Part shown: piece after piece, positions 33,259-41,286 of the stretch
Position numbering within the stretch: the first letter of the stretch is position 1
How the letters are laid out: each line of letters opens with the position of its first letter
From: Lachnospiraceae bacterium
Lineage (GTDB): Bacteria; Bacillota; Clostridia; Lachnospirales; Lachnospiraceae
DNA length: 64,000 nucleotides
Reading direction: 5' to 3'
NCBI GenBank assembly: GCA_014804675.1
Contig: JAAUZH010000012.1
Location: 91,724 to 155,723 of the forward strand
The notes under the pieces: model-generated
What the model saw: the letters and a program-made list of their open reading frames with translations, nothing else
Database searches by the model: none
Told to the model about the DNA's origin: nothing
Made by a program: the position numbers and the translations under genes

Positions 33259-34995
33259 ATGAATTACAAAGCAGTTTATGAAGAATGGTTATCTAATCCA
33301 TACTTCGATGAGAAAACCAAGGAAGAATTAAAGGCTATTTCGGGAAATGAAAAAGAGATTGAAGACCGCTTTTACCGGGAGTTGGAATTTGGCACAGCAG
33401 GACTTCGTGGCGTAATAGGCGCAGGTACCAACCGCATGAATATTTATACGGTCCGCAAGACTACCCAGGGACTTGCCAATTATATCATGGCACAGGGGGG
33501 GAAGGATAAAGGTGTGGCAATTGCTTATGATTCCAGACGAATGAGCCCTGAATTTGCAGATGAAGCAGCCCTTTGTCTGGCGGCTAATGGTGTAAAGGCA
33601 TATGTGTTTGAATCTTTAAGACCCACTCCGGAGCTTTCCTATGCAGTGCGCAGGCTGGGCTGTATTGCAGGCATCAATATTACTGCAAGCCACAATCCTC
33701 CGGAATACAACGGCTACAAAGTATATTGGGAGGATGGTGCACAGATTACACCGCCTCATGACAGCGGCATTATGGCAGAGGTTGCCAAGGTAACAGATTT
33801 TAATACAGTAAAGACCATGGAGAAAGAAGCTGCAAAGGCAGCAGGCACCTATGTAGTCATTGGCAAGGATATTGATGATCCTTATATTGAAGAGTTAAAA
33901 AGCCAGGTTATTCACTGGGATGCTATTAAGGAAGCACAAAAAGACATTAAGATCGTCTACTCTCCTCTTCACGGAACAGGTAACATTCCTGCAAGACGTG
34001 TCATGAAGGAATTAGGCTTTGAAAACGTATATGTAGTAAAAGAACAAGAGCTGCCGGACGGTGAATTTCCCACGGTTTCCTATCCAAATCCGGAAGCGGC
34101 AGAGGCTTTTGAGCTGGGATTAAAGCTTGCAAAGGAAGTGGACGCAGACTTAGTGCTTGCCACTGACCCGGATGCAGACCGCCTTGGTGTTTATGTAAAG
34201 GATGCGAAAACAGGAGATTACATTACTTTAACAGGAAATATGTCAGGCTGTCTGCTGGCAGATTACGAAATTGGACAGAGAAAAGCTACAAAAGGGCTTC
34301 CGGAGGGTGGAGCGCTGATTAAGACAATCGTTACCACCAATATGGCAGATGCTATTGCAAAAGCATATGGGGTAAGGCTTATCGAAGTATTAACCGGATT
34401 TAAATATATCGGACAGCAGATTTTAGGCTTTGAACAGTCCGGAAAAGGAGAATATTTATTTGGATTTGAAGAAAGCTACGGCTGCCTGATCGGTACTCAT
34501 GCAAGGGATAAAGACGCTATTGTGGCAACTATGGCCCTTTGTGAAGCAGCAGCTTACTATAAGACTCAGAATATGACCTTGTGGGATGCCATGATTGCCA
34601 TGTATGAAAAATATGGCTATTACAAGGATGATATTAAATCTATTACCTTAAAGGGAATTGAAGGCTTACAGAAGATTCAGGATATTTTAAATACACTTCG
34701 TGAGAATACTCCTGAAAAATTTGGAGATTATACAGTAGTGTCCGCAAGAGACTATAAATCCGGCATCATTAAGGATATTCAGACAGGCGCTGAATCCGAA
34801 ACAGGACTTCCAGGCTCCAATGTGCTTTATTATGATCTGACGGATGATGCATGGCTGTGTGTCAGACCTTCCGGTACGGAGCCAAAAGTAAAATTCTACT
34901 ATGGCGTCAAAGGAAGTTCCCTGGAAGATGCTGATGCAAAATCCGCAAAGCTGGGTGAAGAAGTGCTGGCAATGATCAACGGAATGTTAGGGTAA
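33259..34995 (+). CDS. pgcA: Phosphoglucomutase/phosphomannomutase family enzyme
   Basis: A 578-residue alpha-D-phosphohexomutase interconverting glucose-1-phosphate and glucose-6-phosphate (PgcA/PGM2-like by length). Catalytic serine loop TASHNPPEYNGYKVYW, metal loop ATDPDADRLGV, sugar-binding loop FEESYGC and phosphate-binding RPSGTEPKVKFY are all present. RBS AGGAGGAG. It links glycogen/cell-wall sugar precursors to glycolysis. Palindromic promoter region upstream suggests regulation by an unidentified repressor or MerR-type activator. Confidence 0.93.
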   Translation: MNYKAVYEEWLSNPYFDEKTKEELKAISGNEKEIEDRFYRELEFGTAGLRGVIGAGTNRMNIYTVRKTTQGLANYIMAQGGKDKGVAIAYDSRRMSPEFADEAALCLAANGVKAYVFESLRPTPELSYAVRRLGCIAGINITASHNPPEYNGYKVYWEDGAQITPPHDSGIMAEVAKVTDFNTVKTMEKEAAKAAGTYVVIGKDIDDPYIEELKSQVIHWDAIKEAQKDIKIVYSPLHGTGNIPARRVMKELGFENVYVVKEQELPDGEFPTVSYPNPEAAEAFELGLKLAKEVDADLVLATDPDADRLGVYVKDAKTGDYITLTGNMSGCLLADYEIGQRKATKGLPEGGALIKTIVTTNMADAIAKAYGVRLIEVLTGFKYIGQQILGFEQSGKGEYLFGFEESYGCLIGTHARDKDAIVATMALCEAAAYYKTQNMTLWDAMIAMYEKYGYYKDDIKSITLKGIEGLQKIQDILNTLRENTPEKFGDYTVVSARDYKSGIIKDIQTGAESETGLPGSNVLYYDLTDDAWLCVRPSGTEPKVKFYYGVKGSSLEDADAKSAKLGEEVLAMINGMLG

Positions 34996-35005
34996 TGTAT
35001 GCACT

Positions 35006-35710
35006 ATGGAAAAGAAAACCTACACAATGGATGATTTTGTTGCTATTATTGCAAAGCTTCGAAGTGAAAATGGCTGTCCCTGGGATAAGGAACAAACTCA
35101 CGAGTCCTTAAAGCCCTGTATGAGGGAAGAGGCGGCGGAGGTAGTGGCGGCTATCCGTATATTGGACAAGACCGGCAATCCGGAAAATCTCCGTGAGGAG
35201 CTGGGCGATGTGCTGCTTCAGGTGGTCATGCACAGCCAGATTGCAAAGGAAGAAGGACTGTTCACTTTGGAGGATGTGATACAAGAGGTCAGCGAAAAGA
35301 TGGTTCGCCGCCATCCCCACGTATTTGGAAACGTTCAGGCAGAGGATTCCTCACAGGTATTAAAAAACTGGGAAGAAATTAAAAAAGAGGAAAAGCAGGG
35401 AAAGGAATGGGTAAAAACTCCCTTAAGGGATATACCTTTAGAGCTTCCTGCTTTGGTAAGAGCTGTAAAGACCATAAAAAAAGCGGACCGGCTTTATGAA
35501 AAGCAGCCGGATATGAAAGAAACTCTGGGATCCATCAAAGAGCGGATAGAAGCATTGGAAAAAAACTTGCAACAGGAAAAGGAGCCTTCTGTGGAACAGA
35601 ACATAGGTGAAATTTTATGGGATATTTCCAATATTTCCAGACTGTTATCTGTGGATGCAGAGCAGGCTCTTATAGACAAAACAGAAGATTTCCTGGGAAA
35701 ATATGAATAA
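35006..35710 (+). CDS. mazG: MazG nucleoside triphosphate pyrophosphohydrolase
   Basis: A 234-residue MazG all-alpha NTP-PPase. CPWDKEQTHESL is the family N-terminal motif. MREEAAEVVAAI and REELGDVLLQVVMHS provide the E-x-x-E-12-E-x-x-D metal site. RRHPHVFG follows. The C-terminal half (RAVKTIKKADRL) matches the second MazG repeat of longer family members but is shortened. It removes non-canonical or excess NTPs. It starts 10 bp after the phosphomutase stop with a weak ribosome site. Confidence 0.9.
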   Translation: MEKKTYTMDDFVAIIAKLRSENGCPWDKEQTHESLKPCMREEAAEVVAAIRILDKTGNPENLREELGDVLLQVVMHSQIAKEEGLFTLEDVIQEVSEKMVRRHPHVFGNVQAEDSSQVLKNWEEIKKEEKQGKEWVKTPLRDIPLELPALVRAVKTIKKADRLYEKQPDMKETLGSIKERIEALEKNLQQEKEPSVEQNIGEILWDISNISRLLSVDAEQALIDKTEDFLGKYE

Positions 35711-35754
35711 ATAGTAAATAATTTGGAAAAAAGCCGTAAAAAAGCCAATTTTCC

Positions 35755-35783
35755 TTGACAAAAACAGGAAAACAGACTATAAA
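35755..35783 (+). promoter_or_regulatory. Strong sigma-A promoter of hup
   Basis: Consensus TTGACA (35755-35760), 17-bp spacer, TATAAA (35778-35783). It fits a highly expressed nucleoid protein. Confidence 0.8.
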
Positions 35784-35847
35784 TATGTATAAGCGTTTTA
35801 AATTAAAACGAAATAAAATATACTCGTTAAAGAGGAGGAGTTCAAGA

Positions 35848-36126
35848 ATGAACAAAACAGAATTAGTAGCAGCTATGGCTGAGCAGGCAGAAATCTCCAA
35901 AAAGGATGCTGAAAAAGCTTTAAAGGCTTTTACAGATGTAGTATCTGAAGAATTAAAAAAAGGTGAAAAAATCCAATTAGTTGGTTTTGGTACATTTGAA
36001 GTATCTGAAAGAGCTGCTAGAGAAGGAAGAAATCCTCAAAGTGGAGAAGTTATGAAGATTGCAGCTTCTAAAGCTCCTAAGTTCAAAGCTGGTAAGGCTT
36101 TAAAGGATTTAGTAAACGGTAAATAG
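35848..36126 (+). CDS. hup: HU-family DNA-binding protein
   Basis: A 92-residue histone-like protein starting at ATG 35848 with GAGGAGGAG upstream; longer in-frame starts lie within the promoter. MNKTELVAAMAEQ, the QLVGFGTFEVSERAAREGRN arm and the final FKAGKALKDLVNG are standard HU features (family length 90). It bends and compacts DNA. It has its own promoter and terminator, so it is monocistronic within the mazG-yabP block. Confidence 0.97.
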   Translation: MNKTELVAAMAEQAEISKKDAEKALKAFTDVVSEELKKGEKIQLVGFGTFEVSERAAREGRNPQSGEVMKIAASKAPKFKAGKALKDLVNGK

Positions 36127-36141
36127 AAAATCGTTTCTTTG

Positions 36142-36171
36142 AGGGAACCTGACTTACAGGTTCCCTTTTTT
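36142..36171 (+). terminator. Terminator of hup
   Basis: AGGGAACCTG (36142-36151) pairs perfectly with CAGGTTCCCT (36157-36166) around ACTTA, followed by a T-run. Confidence 0.95.
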
Positions 36172-36221
36172 CGATTTAGAAATGAGATATTTATGGATAA
36201 TGAAAGGAAAGAGTATATAAG

Positions 36222-36461
36222 ATGAGGTTGGATAAGTATTTGAAAGTGTCACGTCTTATCAAAAGAAGGACGGTGGCAAATGAAGCCTGCGATGGGGGCA
36301 GAGTGATGATAAATGGTAAAGTGGCAAAGGCAAGTGTGGATGTAAAGGCAGGTGACAAAATTACGATCAACTTTGGGAATAAAGAGGTGTCGGTAGAGGT
36401 TCTTTCCGTGCAGGAGACCGTAAAAAAAGAAGAAGCAAAGGAAATGTTCCGTTATTTATAA
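36222..36461 (+). CDS. rqcP: S4-domain RNA-binding protein RqcP (YabO/HslR-like)
   Basis: A 79-residue S4 domain protein: MRLDKYLKVSRLIKRRTVAN and GRVMINGKVAKASVDVKAGD are the conserved S4 strands and loops. In Bacillus, RqcP (YlmH/YabO group) works with RqcH in alanine tailing on stalled 50S subunits. The gene lies just upstream of yabP as in Bacillus (yabO-yabP). Confidence 0.9.
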   Translation: MRLDKYLKVSRLIKRRTVANEACDGGRVMINGKVAKASVDVKAGDKITINFGNKEVSVEVLSVQETVKKEEAKEMFRYL

Positions 36462-36521
36462 AAAAGACATATTATATCCTTCCTGAGAATATACTTAAAA
36501 AAGATTAGGAGGGATATTTTT

Positions 36522-36812
36522 ATGGATGATTTGAATAACGTAAAGCAGCGTGCTCACAAATTCATGCTGACGAATAGAAGGACATGTATGGTAAGCGGCG
36601 TTGCAGATGTGTTGTCCTTTGACCTGTCAGAAATTTTGTTGGAAACGGACCAGGGCATGCTCATGATTAAGGGCAGCGACCTGCATGTGAACAGACTCAC
36701 TCTGGAAAAAGGCGAAGTAGATATTGAAGGCAAAATAGACAGCCTGACCTATTCGGAAGTATCCAACTATGGAAGTAAAGGAGATTCTCTTTTGGGAAAA
36801 TTGTTCAAATAG
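36522..36812 (+). CDS. yabP: Sporulation protein YabP
   Basis: A 96-residue YabP/YqfC family protein. NRRTCMVSGVADVLSFD and ETDQGMLMIKGSDLHVNRLT are the typical conserved parts. Required, with YabQ, for cortex formation in Bacillus. RBS AGGAGGGA. CATATTAT at 36468 could be a sigma-E -10, but no clear -35 was found. One base separates it from yabQ. Confidence 0.92.
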   Translation: MDDLNNVKQRAHKFMLTNRRTCMVSGVADVLSFDLSEILLETDQGMLMIKGSDLHVNRLTLEKGEVDIEGKIDSLTYSEVSNYGSKGDSLLGKLFK

Positions 36813-36813
36813 T

Positions 36814-37365
36814 ATGAGTTCTGAAATTATAAATGAATCTCATTTTCTGCTCTATTCCGTTTTGTCGGGAATTATTATTACCGTGGTATATGATGTGATA
36901 AAGATTATCCGGAATGTAATTCCCCACAATGGCTTCTCTGAAGCATTAGAGGATACCATATTTTGGATTTTTGCATCCCTCTTTCTTTTTTCCATGCTCT
37001 ATAAGGTAAACAATGGAACAGTCAGATGGTTTGCCATAGCAGGTACATTTATCGGTATGTTGATTTACAAAAAAACACTGGGTCAATATATTGTGGGAAT
37101 TATGTCAACAATAATAAATCAAATACTACATGTGGTATTTAAGGCCTTGGGCGTCCTTTTTTTTCCTGTAAAATGGCTTATTTCCAAGGGTTGGCGAATA
37201 GTAAAAAAAATGAAAAAGTATGGTAAAAAGCAGTTGACGAGCAATGGAAAAAAGGTTAAGATACTATTATGTAAACACCAAAGGGGTAAAAAATTGGGAA
37301 GAGGTTACAAAGAAAATGAGGGCAAATCGAAAAGTCGCCTTTCGGGGGAGAAAGCGTCAGAATAA
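36814..37365 (+). CDS. yabQ: Spore cortex biosynthesis membrane protein YabQ
   Basis: A 183-residue protein starting at ATG 36814, one base after the yabP stop (translational coupling; no strong ribosome site of its own). About five hydrophobic segments in residues 8-120 contain YDVIKIIRNVIPHNG, and a basic C-terminal tail follows. It has the usual YabQ topology. The 3' end overlaps divIC by about 50 bp. Confidence 0.88.
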   Translation: MSSEIINESHFLLYSVLSGIIITVVYDVIKIIRNVIPHNGFSEALEDTIFWIFASLFLFSMLYKVNNGTVRWFAIAGTFIGMLIYKKTLGQYIVGIMSTIINQILHVVFKALGVLFFPVKWLISKGWRIVKKMKKYGKKQLTSNGKKVKILLCKHQRGKKLGRGYKENEGKSKSRLSGEKASE

Positions 37366-37630
37366 AATGGGCATGTTTCTGGTTACGGTTGTAGTTATAA
37401 TGATGCTTGCGGTAGTTTCCATTAACAGCATTCAGCTAAAGAAGAAGCAGGCAGAATATAAGGCAAGGCAGGAACAGCTCCAGGCAGAAATAGACGCAGA
37501 AAACGAAAGGGCAGAAGAAATAGAAAACTTTAAAAAGTATACGCAGACGAAGGCATACGTAGAAGAAGTAGCCAAGGATAAGCTTGGGCTTGTTTATGAA
37601 GGAGAAATAATTTTTAAGACAGAGGATTAA
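37316..37630 (+). CDS. divIC: Septum formation initiator, DivIC/FtsB family
   Basis: Start proposed at ATG 37316 behind GAAGAGG, inside the end of yabQ (a later ATG at 37367 is also possible); 104 residues. A basic cytoplasmic tail, a single TM helix (GMFLVTVVVIMMLAVVSI) and then an external leucine/glutamine-rich coiled coil, ending in DKLGLVYEGEIIF. This is the DivIC/FtsB plan. It forms the FtsL-DivIC-DivIB complex at the septum. Position between yabQ and spoIIE is conserved with Bacillus. Confidence 0.9.
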   Translation: MRANRKVAFRGRKRQNKMGMFLVTVVVIMMLAVVSINSIQLKKKQAEYKARQEQLQAEIDAENERAEEIENFKKYTQTKAYVEEVAKDKLGLVYEGEIIFKTED

Positions 37631-37692
37631 AAGCACTGATAGCATGATGCATTGGTGCTTTTGTTGTTAAAAAAGAAAAGTACTCCCTTCTT

Positions 37693-37725
37693 TTGACAGG
37701 TTTTTTAATAAAAAGCAGATATACT
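37693..37725 (+). promoter_or_regulatory. spoIIE promoter with 21-bp spacer, Spo0A-type
   Basis: TTGACA (37693-37698) and TATACT (37720-37725) are 21 bp apart, too long for a normal sigma-A promoter. The B. subtilis spoIIE promoter has the same 21-bp spacing and needs Spo0A~P. TTTGACA over the -35 is one base from the inverted 0A box TTCGACA. Confidence 0.6.
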
Positions 37726-37791
37726 GTATTCACATGATATCTGAAAAGTCTGCCGCATGGCCGCAGGCACAGAAGAAAGAAGGAGAGACCA

Positions 37792-38970
37792 ATGAAAATC
37801 CATGAAAAACAGGATGTATGCCATTTTGTCCTGCCGGAATATGGAAAGCGAAAGCTGTTATCCTATGCAGAATCCTTAGAAGACCTGGCAGAAAGCTATT
37901 CCCTTATTGGAAGTGAAGATTTAAAAGAAACAAGGCAGGAAGCCATTATGCATCAAAAGCTTACGGAAAATAAATTGATAGTTGCAAAGCAGCTAAAGGA
38001 GATTTCCAGGCTTTTGGGGGACCTGGCAGGGGAAGCTTATTTTACTACATATCACATGGAGAAGCATAAAAGGCAGATTTATAAAATATTAGGAGAAAAT
38101 GGTCTGGATGTGCAGGACATCTATGTAGTGGAAAATAAGAATGGCTATATGGAGATAGGGATTACCTTGAGAGCTATGTACCATGATACGTATATGGCGG
38201 CTCAGATTGGGGAATTCTTATCCAAGCTTTGCCATAATAAGATGGAATTAGAAAAAGACTGTGTCCTTTATGTGGGAGATGAACCGGTTACTCTTGTATT
38301 CAAGGAAGAGGTGCGTTATAGCGTATTGTCCGGAGTTGCAAAGGCAACAAAGGAAGGAGAAGCCTTTTCAGGCGATAACCACACATTAAAGGAATATCAT
38401 TACGGAAACTTTGTAGGAGCCATATCAGACGGTATGGGCTCCGGAGTAGAAGCATGCAGGGACAGCCAGCAGCTGATTGAGCTTTTGGAAAAGCTACTGG
38501 AAGCAGGATTTTCTCTGGAATCAACAGCAGAAATGCTCAATGACTTGCTTTTGATTCAGACAGAGGGCACCAGAACAGCCACTTTGGATGTATGCGAAAT
38601 CAATTTATACTCCGGCCACAGCACCTTCATAAAATCAGGAGCAGCAGCATCCTATGTGAAGCGGGGAAAATATGTGAAACGAATGTTGGAAAATACCCTC
38701 CCCCTTGGATTATTTTCTGATGCAAGACAGTCCAGACGGACACTGGATTTAAAAGAAGGAGATTATGTAATATTGCTTTCCGATGGAGTGCAGGACTGCT
38801 TTCTGGAGGAAGAGAACAAAGAATACCTGGAGGATAGGATTGCCATGATGCACTATGAAAATCCAAAAGAAATGGCAAACCGGATTTTGGGACTTGCAAT
38901 GAAAAAAAGTAAGGGAAGGATTTTGGATGATATGACGGTGGTTGTGATGGGGGTTTTAGAGAAGAGGTAG
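37792..38970 (+). CDS. spoIIE: SpoIIE-type PP2C phosphatase lacking the membrane domain
   Basis: A 392-residue protein, where Bacillus SpoIIE has over 800. No TM helix is present: the N-terminal ~180 residues correspond to the helical regulatory region and the rest is the PP2C domain (AISDGMGSGVEACRDS, TLDVCEINLYSGHSTFIKSG, DYVILLSDGVQD, ILDDMTVVVMGV). It dephosphorylates SpoIIAA to activate sigma-F. Here it must be soluble or recruited by other proteins. Location between divIC and tilS matches spoIIE, so the identification is firm. ATG behind AAGGAGAGACC. Confidence 0.88.
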   Translation: MKIHEKQDVCHFVLPEYGKRKLLSYAESLEDLAESYSLIGSEDLKETRQEAIMHQKLTENKLIVAKQLKEISRLLGDLAGEAYFTTYHMEKHKRQIYKILGENGLDVQDIYVVENKNGYMEIGITLRAMYHDTYMAAQIGEFLSKLCHNKMELEKDCVLYVGDEPVTLVFKEEVRYSVLSGVAKATKEGEAFSGDNHTLKEYHYGNFVGAISDGMGSGVEACRDSQQLIELLEKLLEAGFSLESTAEMLNDLLLIQTEGTRTATLDVCEINLYSGHSTFIKSGAAASYVKRGKYVKRMLENTLPLGLFSDARQSRRTLDLKEGDYVILLSDGVQDCFLEEENKEYLEDRIAMMHYENPKEMANRILGLAMKKSKGRILDDMTVVVMGVLEKR

Positions 38971-38998
38971 AAAAAAATGAGGGGATTTTGAATGGGAC

Positions 38999-39146
38999 GT
39001 AGAAGCAGGCAGCTCATATAGAAGTTTTATGGGCACGCTTTCGCTCTATGAAGACGCAGCGGTACTAATGCACCAAACTACGGTGCATAAGGACCGGCGA
39101 CTTCATCAAGGCCCATAAAACTTCTATATGAGCTGCCTGCTTCTAC
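38999..39146. repeat. 148-bp inverted-repeat element with 36-bp perfect arms
   Basis: Arms 38999-39034 and 39111-39146 are perfectly complementary (36 bp; left arm begins GTAGAAGCAGGCAGCTCATA). Inside are nested stems: ATGAAG (39048-39053) with CTTCAT (39101-39106), and ATGCACC (39068-39074) with GGTGCAT (39082-39088). It encodes no protein. Sitting between spoIIE and tilS, it could be a MITE-like repeat, a structured RNA or a terminator. Confidence 0.85.
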
Positions 39147-39274
39147 TGAATATCGAAAGGCCGTTTTTTTTGCTGGTTGTGTGGGTGGCTTGTGTGCCCT
39201 GGCGTCTCTTGTGTCCGCCCTCAAAACTCCATCTCCTACTTGCAATTTTATCCAAAACAGTCTATATTCATATT

Positions 39275-40810
39275 ATGATTACAAAAGTGAAGGCATTTAT
39301 GGAAAAACATCATATGGTCAAGCCAGGCTCTCATATACTGGTGGGATTATCCGGAGGGGCAGACTCGGTTTGTCTTTTCTTTTTATTGCACAGGCTTTCA
39401 AAAGAAATGGATTTCCGGGTTTCTGCAGTTCATGTAAATCATATGCTGCGTGGGGAAACTGCGGATTCGGACAGCAGTTTTGTGAAAGAGCTTTCTAAAA
39501 AACTGGACAAGCCTTGTTATGTCTGCCGGGTGCCGGTAGGGGAAATTGCCAAAAAGGAAAAGATGTCTTTGGAAGAGGCAGGGCGGACAGCCCGTTACCA
39601 GATGTTTTTCAGGATTGCAGAAGAAATAGGAGCGGATAGTATTGCATTGGCCCATCATAAGAATGATCAAAGTGAGACTATGTTGTTTCATTTGGCCAGA
39701 GGATGCGGAATCAGCGGATTAAGAGGAATCCGTCCGGTGAGAAAAGATGAGATTGAGATTATCCGCCCTCTTTTATGTGTGGAACGGAACGAAATAGAAG
39801 CCTATTTAATGGAAAATAAGATTTCCTATGTAAATGATGAGACAAATAAAGAAAATTTGTTCTCAAGGAATAAAATCAGAAACCGCATTATCCCCCTTAT
39901 GGAACAAGAGCTTTGTGATCGGACCGTAGAGCATATGGCCCATACGGCAGAGCTTTTGGGAGAAGCAGAGGATTTTCTTATAGAAATGACCGGACAGGCA
40001 TTTAATAGAGTAGTCATAAAGGATATGGAAAAGGAAAGACTTATGATTTCTCTGGAAGAACTGCAAAAAGAGCACCCTTATTTAAGAGGAACGATTATGA
40101 AACAAGCATTGGAGCAGTTAGCGAATGCTAATAAGGATTTGGAAAAAGTCCATGTGGAGAAGCTTTTGGAACTATGCCGGATGCCTGTTGGGAAAAGAAT
40201 TTTTCTTCCTTATGGAATAACAGCGAAAAAGAGCTATGAAGAGTTATTTTTGGAAAAGGACTGCCATGGAAAAGAGGATGAAGAAAAAGAGAGGGCAGAA
40301 ATCCTTCCCATCCGGTTCCAGCCCCCGAAGGAAGGGGAGGTTTTGGAAATTCCTTTAAGGGAAAAAATGGTTTTAATGGCAAGAGTCATGTCCCATGAAG
40401 AGTTTGTTTTGTCTTATTGTAAAGGAAAAAAAGAAGAAGTTCCCAAGAAACCATATACGAAATGGTTTGATTGTGATAAAATAAAGGGATATTTGGCAAT
40501 CCGTTTTCGGGAAACCGGTGATTACTTTTATTTAAATGAGACGGATAAGAAGACAGTAAAGTCTTATTTTATAAATGAAAAAGTACCACGGGAAGAAAGA
40601 GATTCGATTTACTTGGTGAGCGAAGAAGAGCATGTTCTCTGGATAACGGGTTATCGTATCAGTCATTATTATAAAGTCAACAAAAATACAAGCCGCATTT
40701 TGGAAATTACAATAAGAGGAGGATTTACCAATGGCAGAGAAAGTCAAGGTGCTGATTACAGAAGAGGAATTATGCAAACGGATACAGGAGATAGCAGATC
40801 AGATCAATGA
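39275..40810 (+). CDS. tilS: tRNA(Ile)-lysidine synthetase
   Basis: About 511 residues from ATG 39275; ATG 39299 has the better ribosome site (GAAGG) and may be used. The PP-loop ATPase motif is VGLSGGADSV. HVNHMLRGETADSDSSFV and ALAHHKNDQSETMLFHLARG are the N-type pyrophosphatase/TilS motifs, and a C-terminal TilS domain with FRETGDYFY and KKTVKSYFINEKVPREERD follows. It converts the wobble C of tRNA-Ile(CAU) to lysidine, an essential reaction. The last 80 bp overlap hpt in another frame. Confidence 0.92.
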   Translation: MITKVKAFMEKHHMVKPGSHILVGLSGGADSVCLFFLLHRLSKEMDFRVSAVHVNHMLRGETADSDSSFVKELSKKLDKPCYVCRVPVGEIAKKEKMSLEEAGRTARYQMFFRIAEEIGADSIALAHHKNDQSETMLFHLARGCGISGLRGIRPVRKDEIEIIRPLLCVERNEIEAYLMENKISYVNDETNKENLFSRNKIRNRIIPLMEQELCDRTVEHMAHTAELLGEAEDFLIEMTGQAFNRVVIKDMEKERLMISLEELQKEHPYLRGTIMKQALEQLANANKDLEKVHVEKLLELCRMPVGKRIFLPYGITAKKSYEELFLEKDCHGKEDEEKERAEILPIRFQPPKEGEVLEIPLREKMVLMARVMSHEEFVLSYCKGKKEEVPKKPYTKWFDCDKIKGYLAIRFRETGDYFYLNETDKKTVKSYFINEKVPREERDSIYLVSEEEHVLWITGYRISHYYKVNKNTSRILEITIRGGFTNGRESQGADYRRGIMQTDTGDSRSDQ

Positions 40811-41252
40811 AGATTATCAGGGAAAGGAAATTCATTTGATTGGTGTGCTCCGGGGTGCATGTTTTTTCTTATGTGAGCTGGCGAAGAGAATTACGGTGCC
40901 GGTTACCCTGGATTTTATGCTGGTTTCCAGCTATGGTTTGGGAACGGTTTCCAGTGGGAATATTAAAATAAAAAAGGATTTGGATGATCCCATAGAAGGA
41001 AAGCATGTAATCGTAATAGAAGATATTATTGATTCTGGAAAGACCTTAAGCAGTCTTGGTCCTTTATTGAAAGAAAGAGGTGCCAAAACCCTCAAATTAT
41101 GTACGCTGCTTGATAAGCCGGATAGGCGTGAGGCAGAAGTTTTCGTGGATTATGTGGGATTCCGGATTCCGGATAAGTTCGTAGTAGGCTGTGGCCTTGA
41201 CTATGCCCAGAAATATAGAAATCTTCCATACATTGGCGAAGTAGAAGTTTAG
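40731..41252 (+). CDS. hpt: Hypoxanthine phosphoribosyltransferase
   Basis: A 173-residue purine salvage enzyme. The PRPP-binding motif is VIVIEDIIDSGKTL, with the DFMLVSSYG and family C-terminal RNLPYIGEVE. RBS AGAGGAGG lies inside the tilS 3' end, giving an unusually long (80 bp) out-of-frame overlap. tilS-hpt-ftsH order is conserved in Firmicutes, where TilS and HprT also cooperate in regulating ftsH. Confidence 0.96.
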   Translation: MAEKVKVLITEEELCKRIQEIADQINEDYQGKEIHLIGVLRGACFFLCELAKRITVPVTLDFMLVSSYGLGTVSSGNIKIKKDLDDPIEGKHVIVIEDIIDSGKTLSSLGPLLKERGAKTLKLCTLLDKPDRREAEVFVDYVGFRIPDKFVVGCGLDYAQKYRNLPYIGEVEV

Positions 41253-41286
41253 TATGGACTGAAAAATAAAACGGAGGAATAGGATT

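Noticed and set aside
38999..39146. Inverted repeat as an IS element
   Set aside because: Only 148 bp with no transposase and no flanking duplication; could only be a non-autonomous element.
39128..39274. Extended tilS start within the inverted repeat
   Set aside because: The added residues derive partly from the palindrome arm and have no match to TilS; the PP-loop domain begins after 39275.
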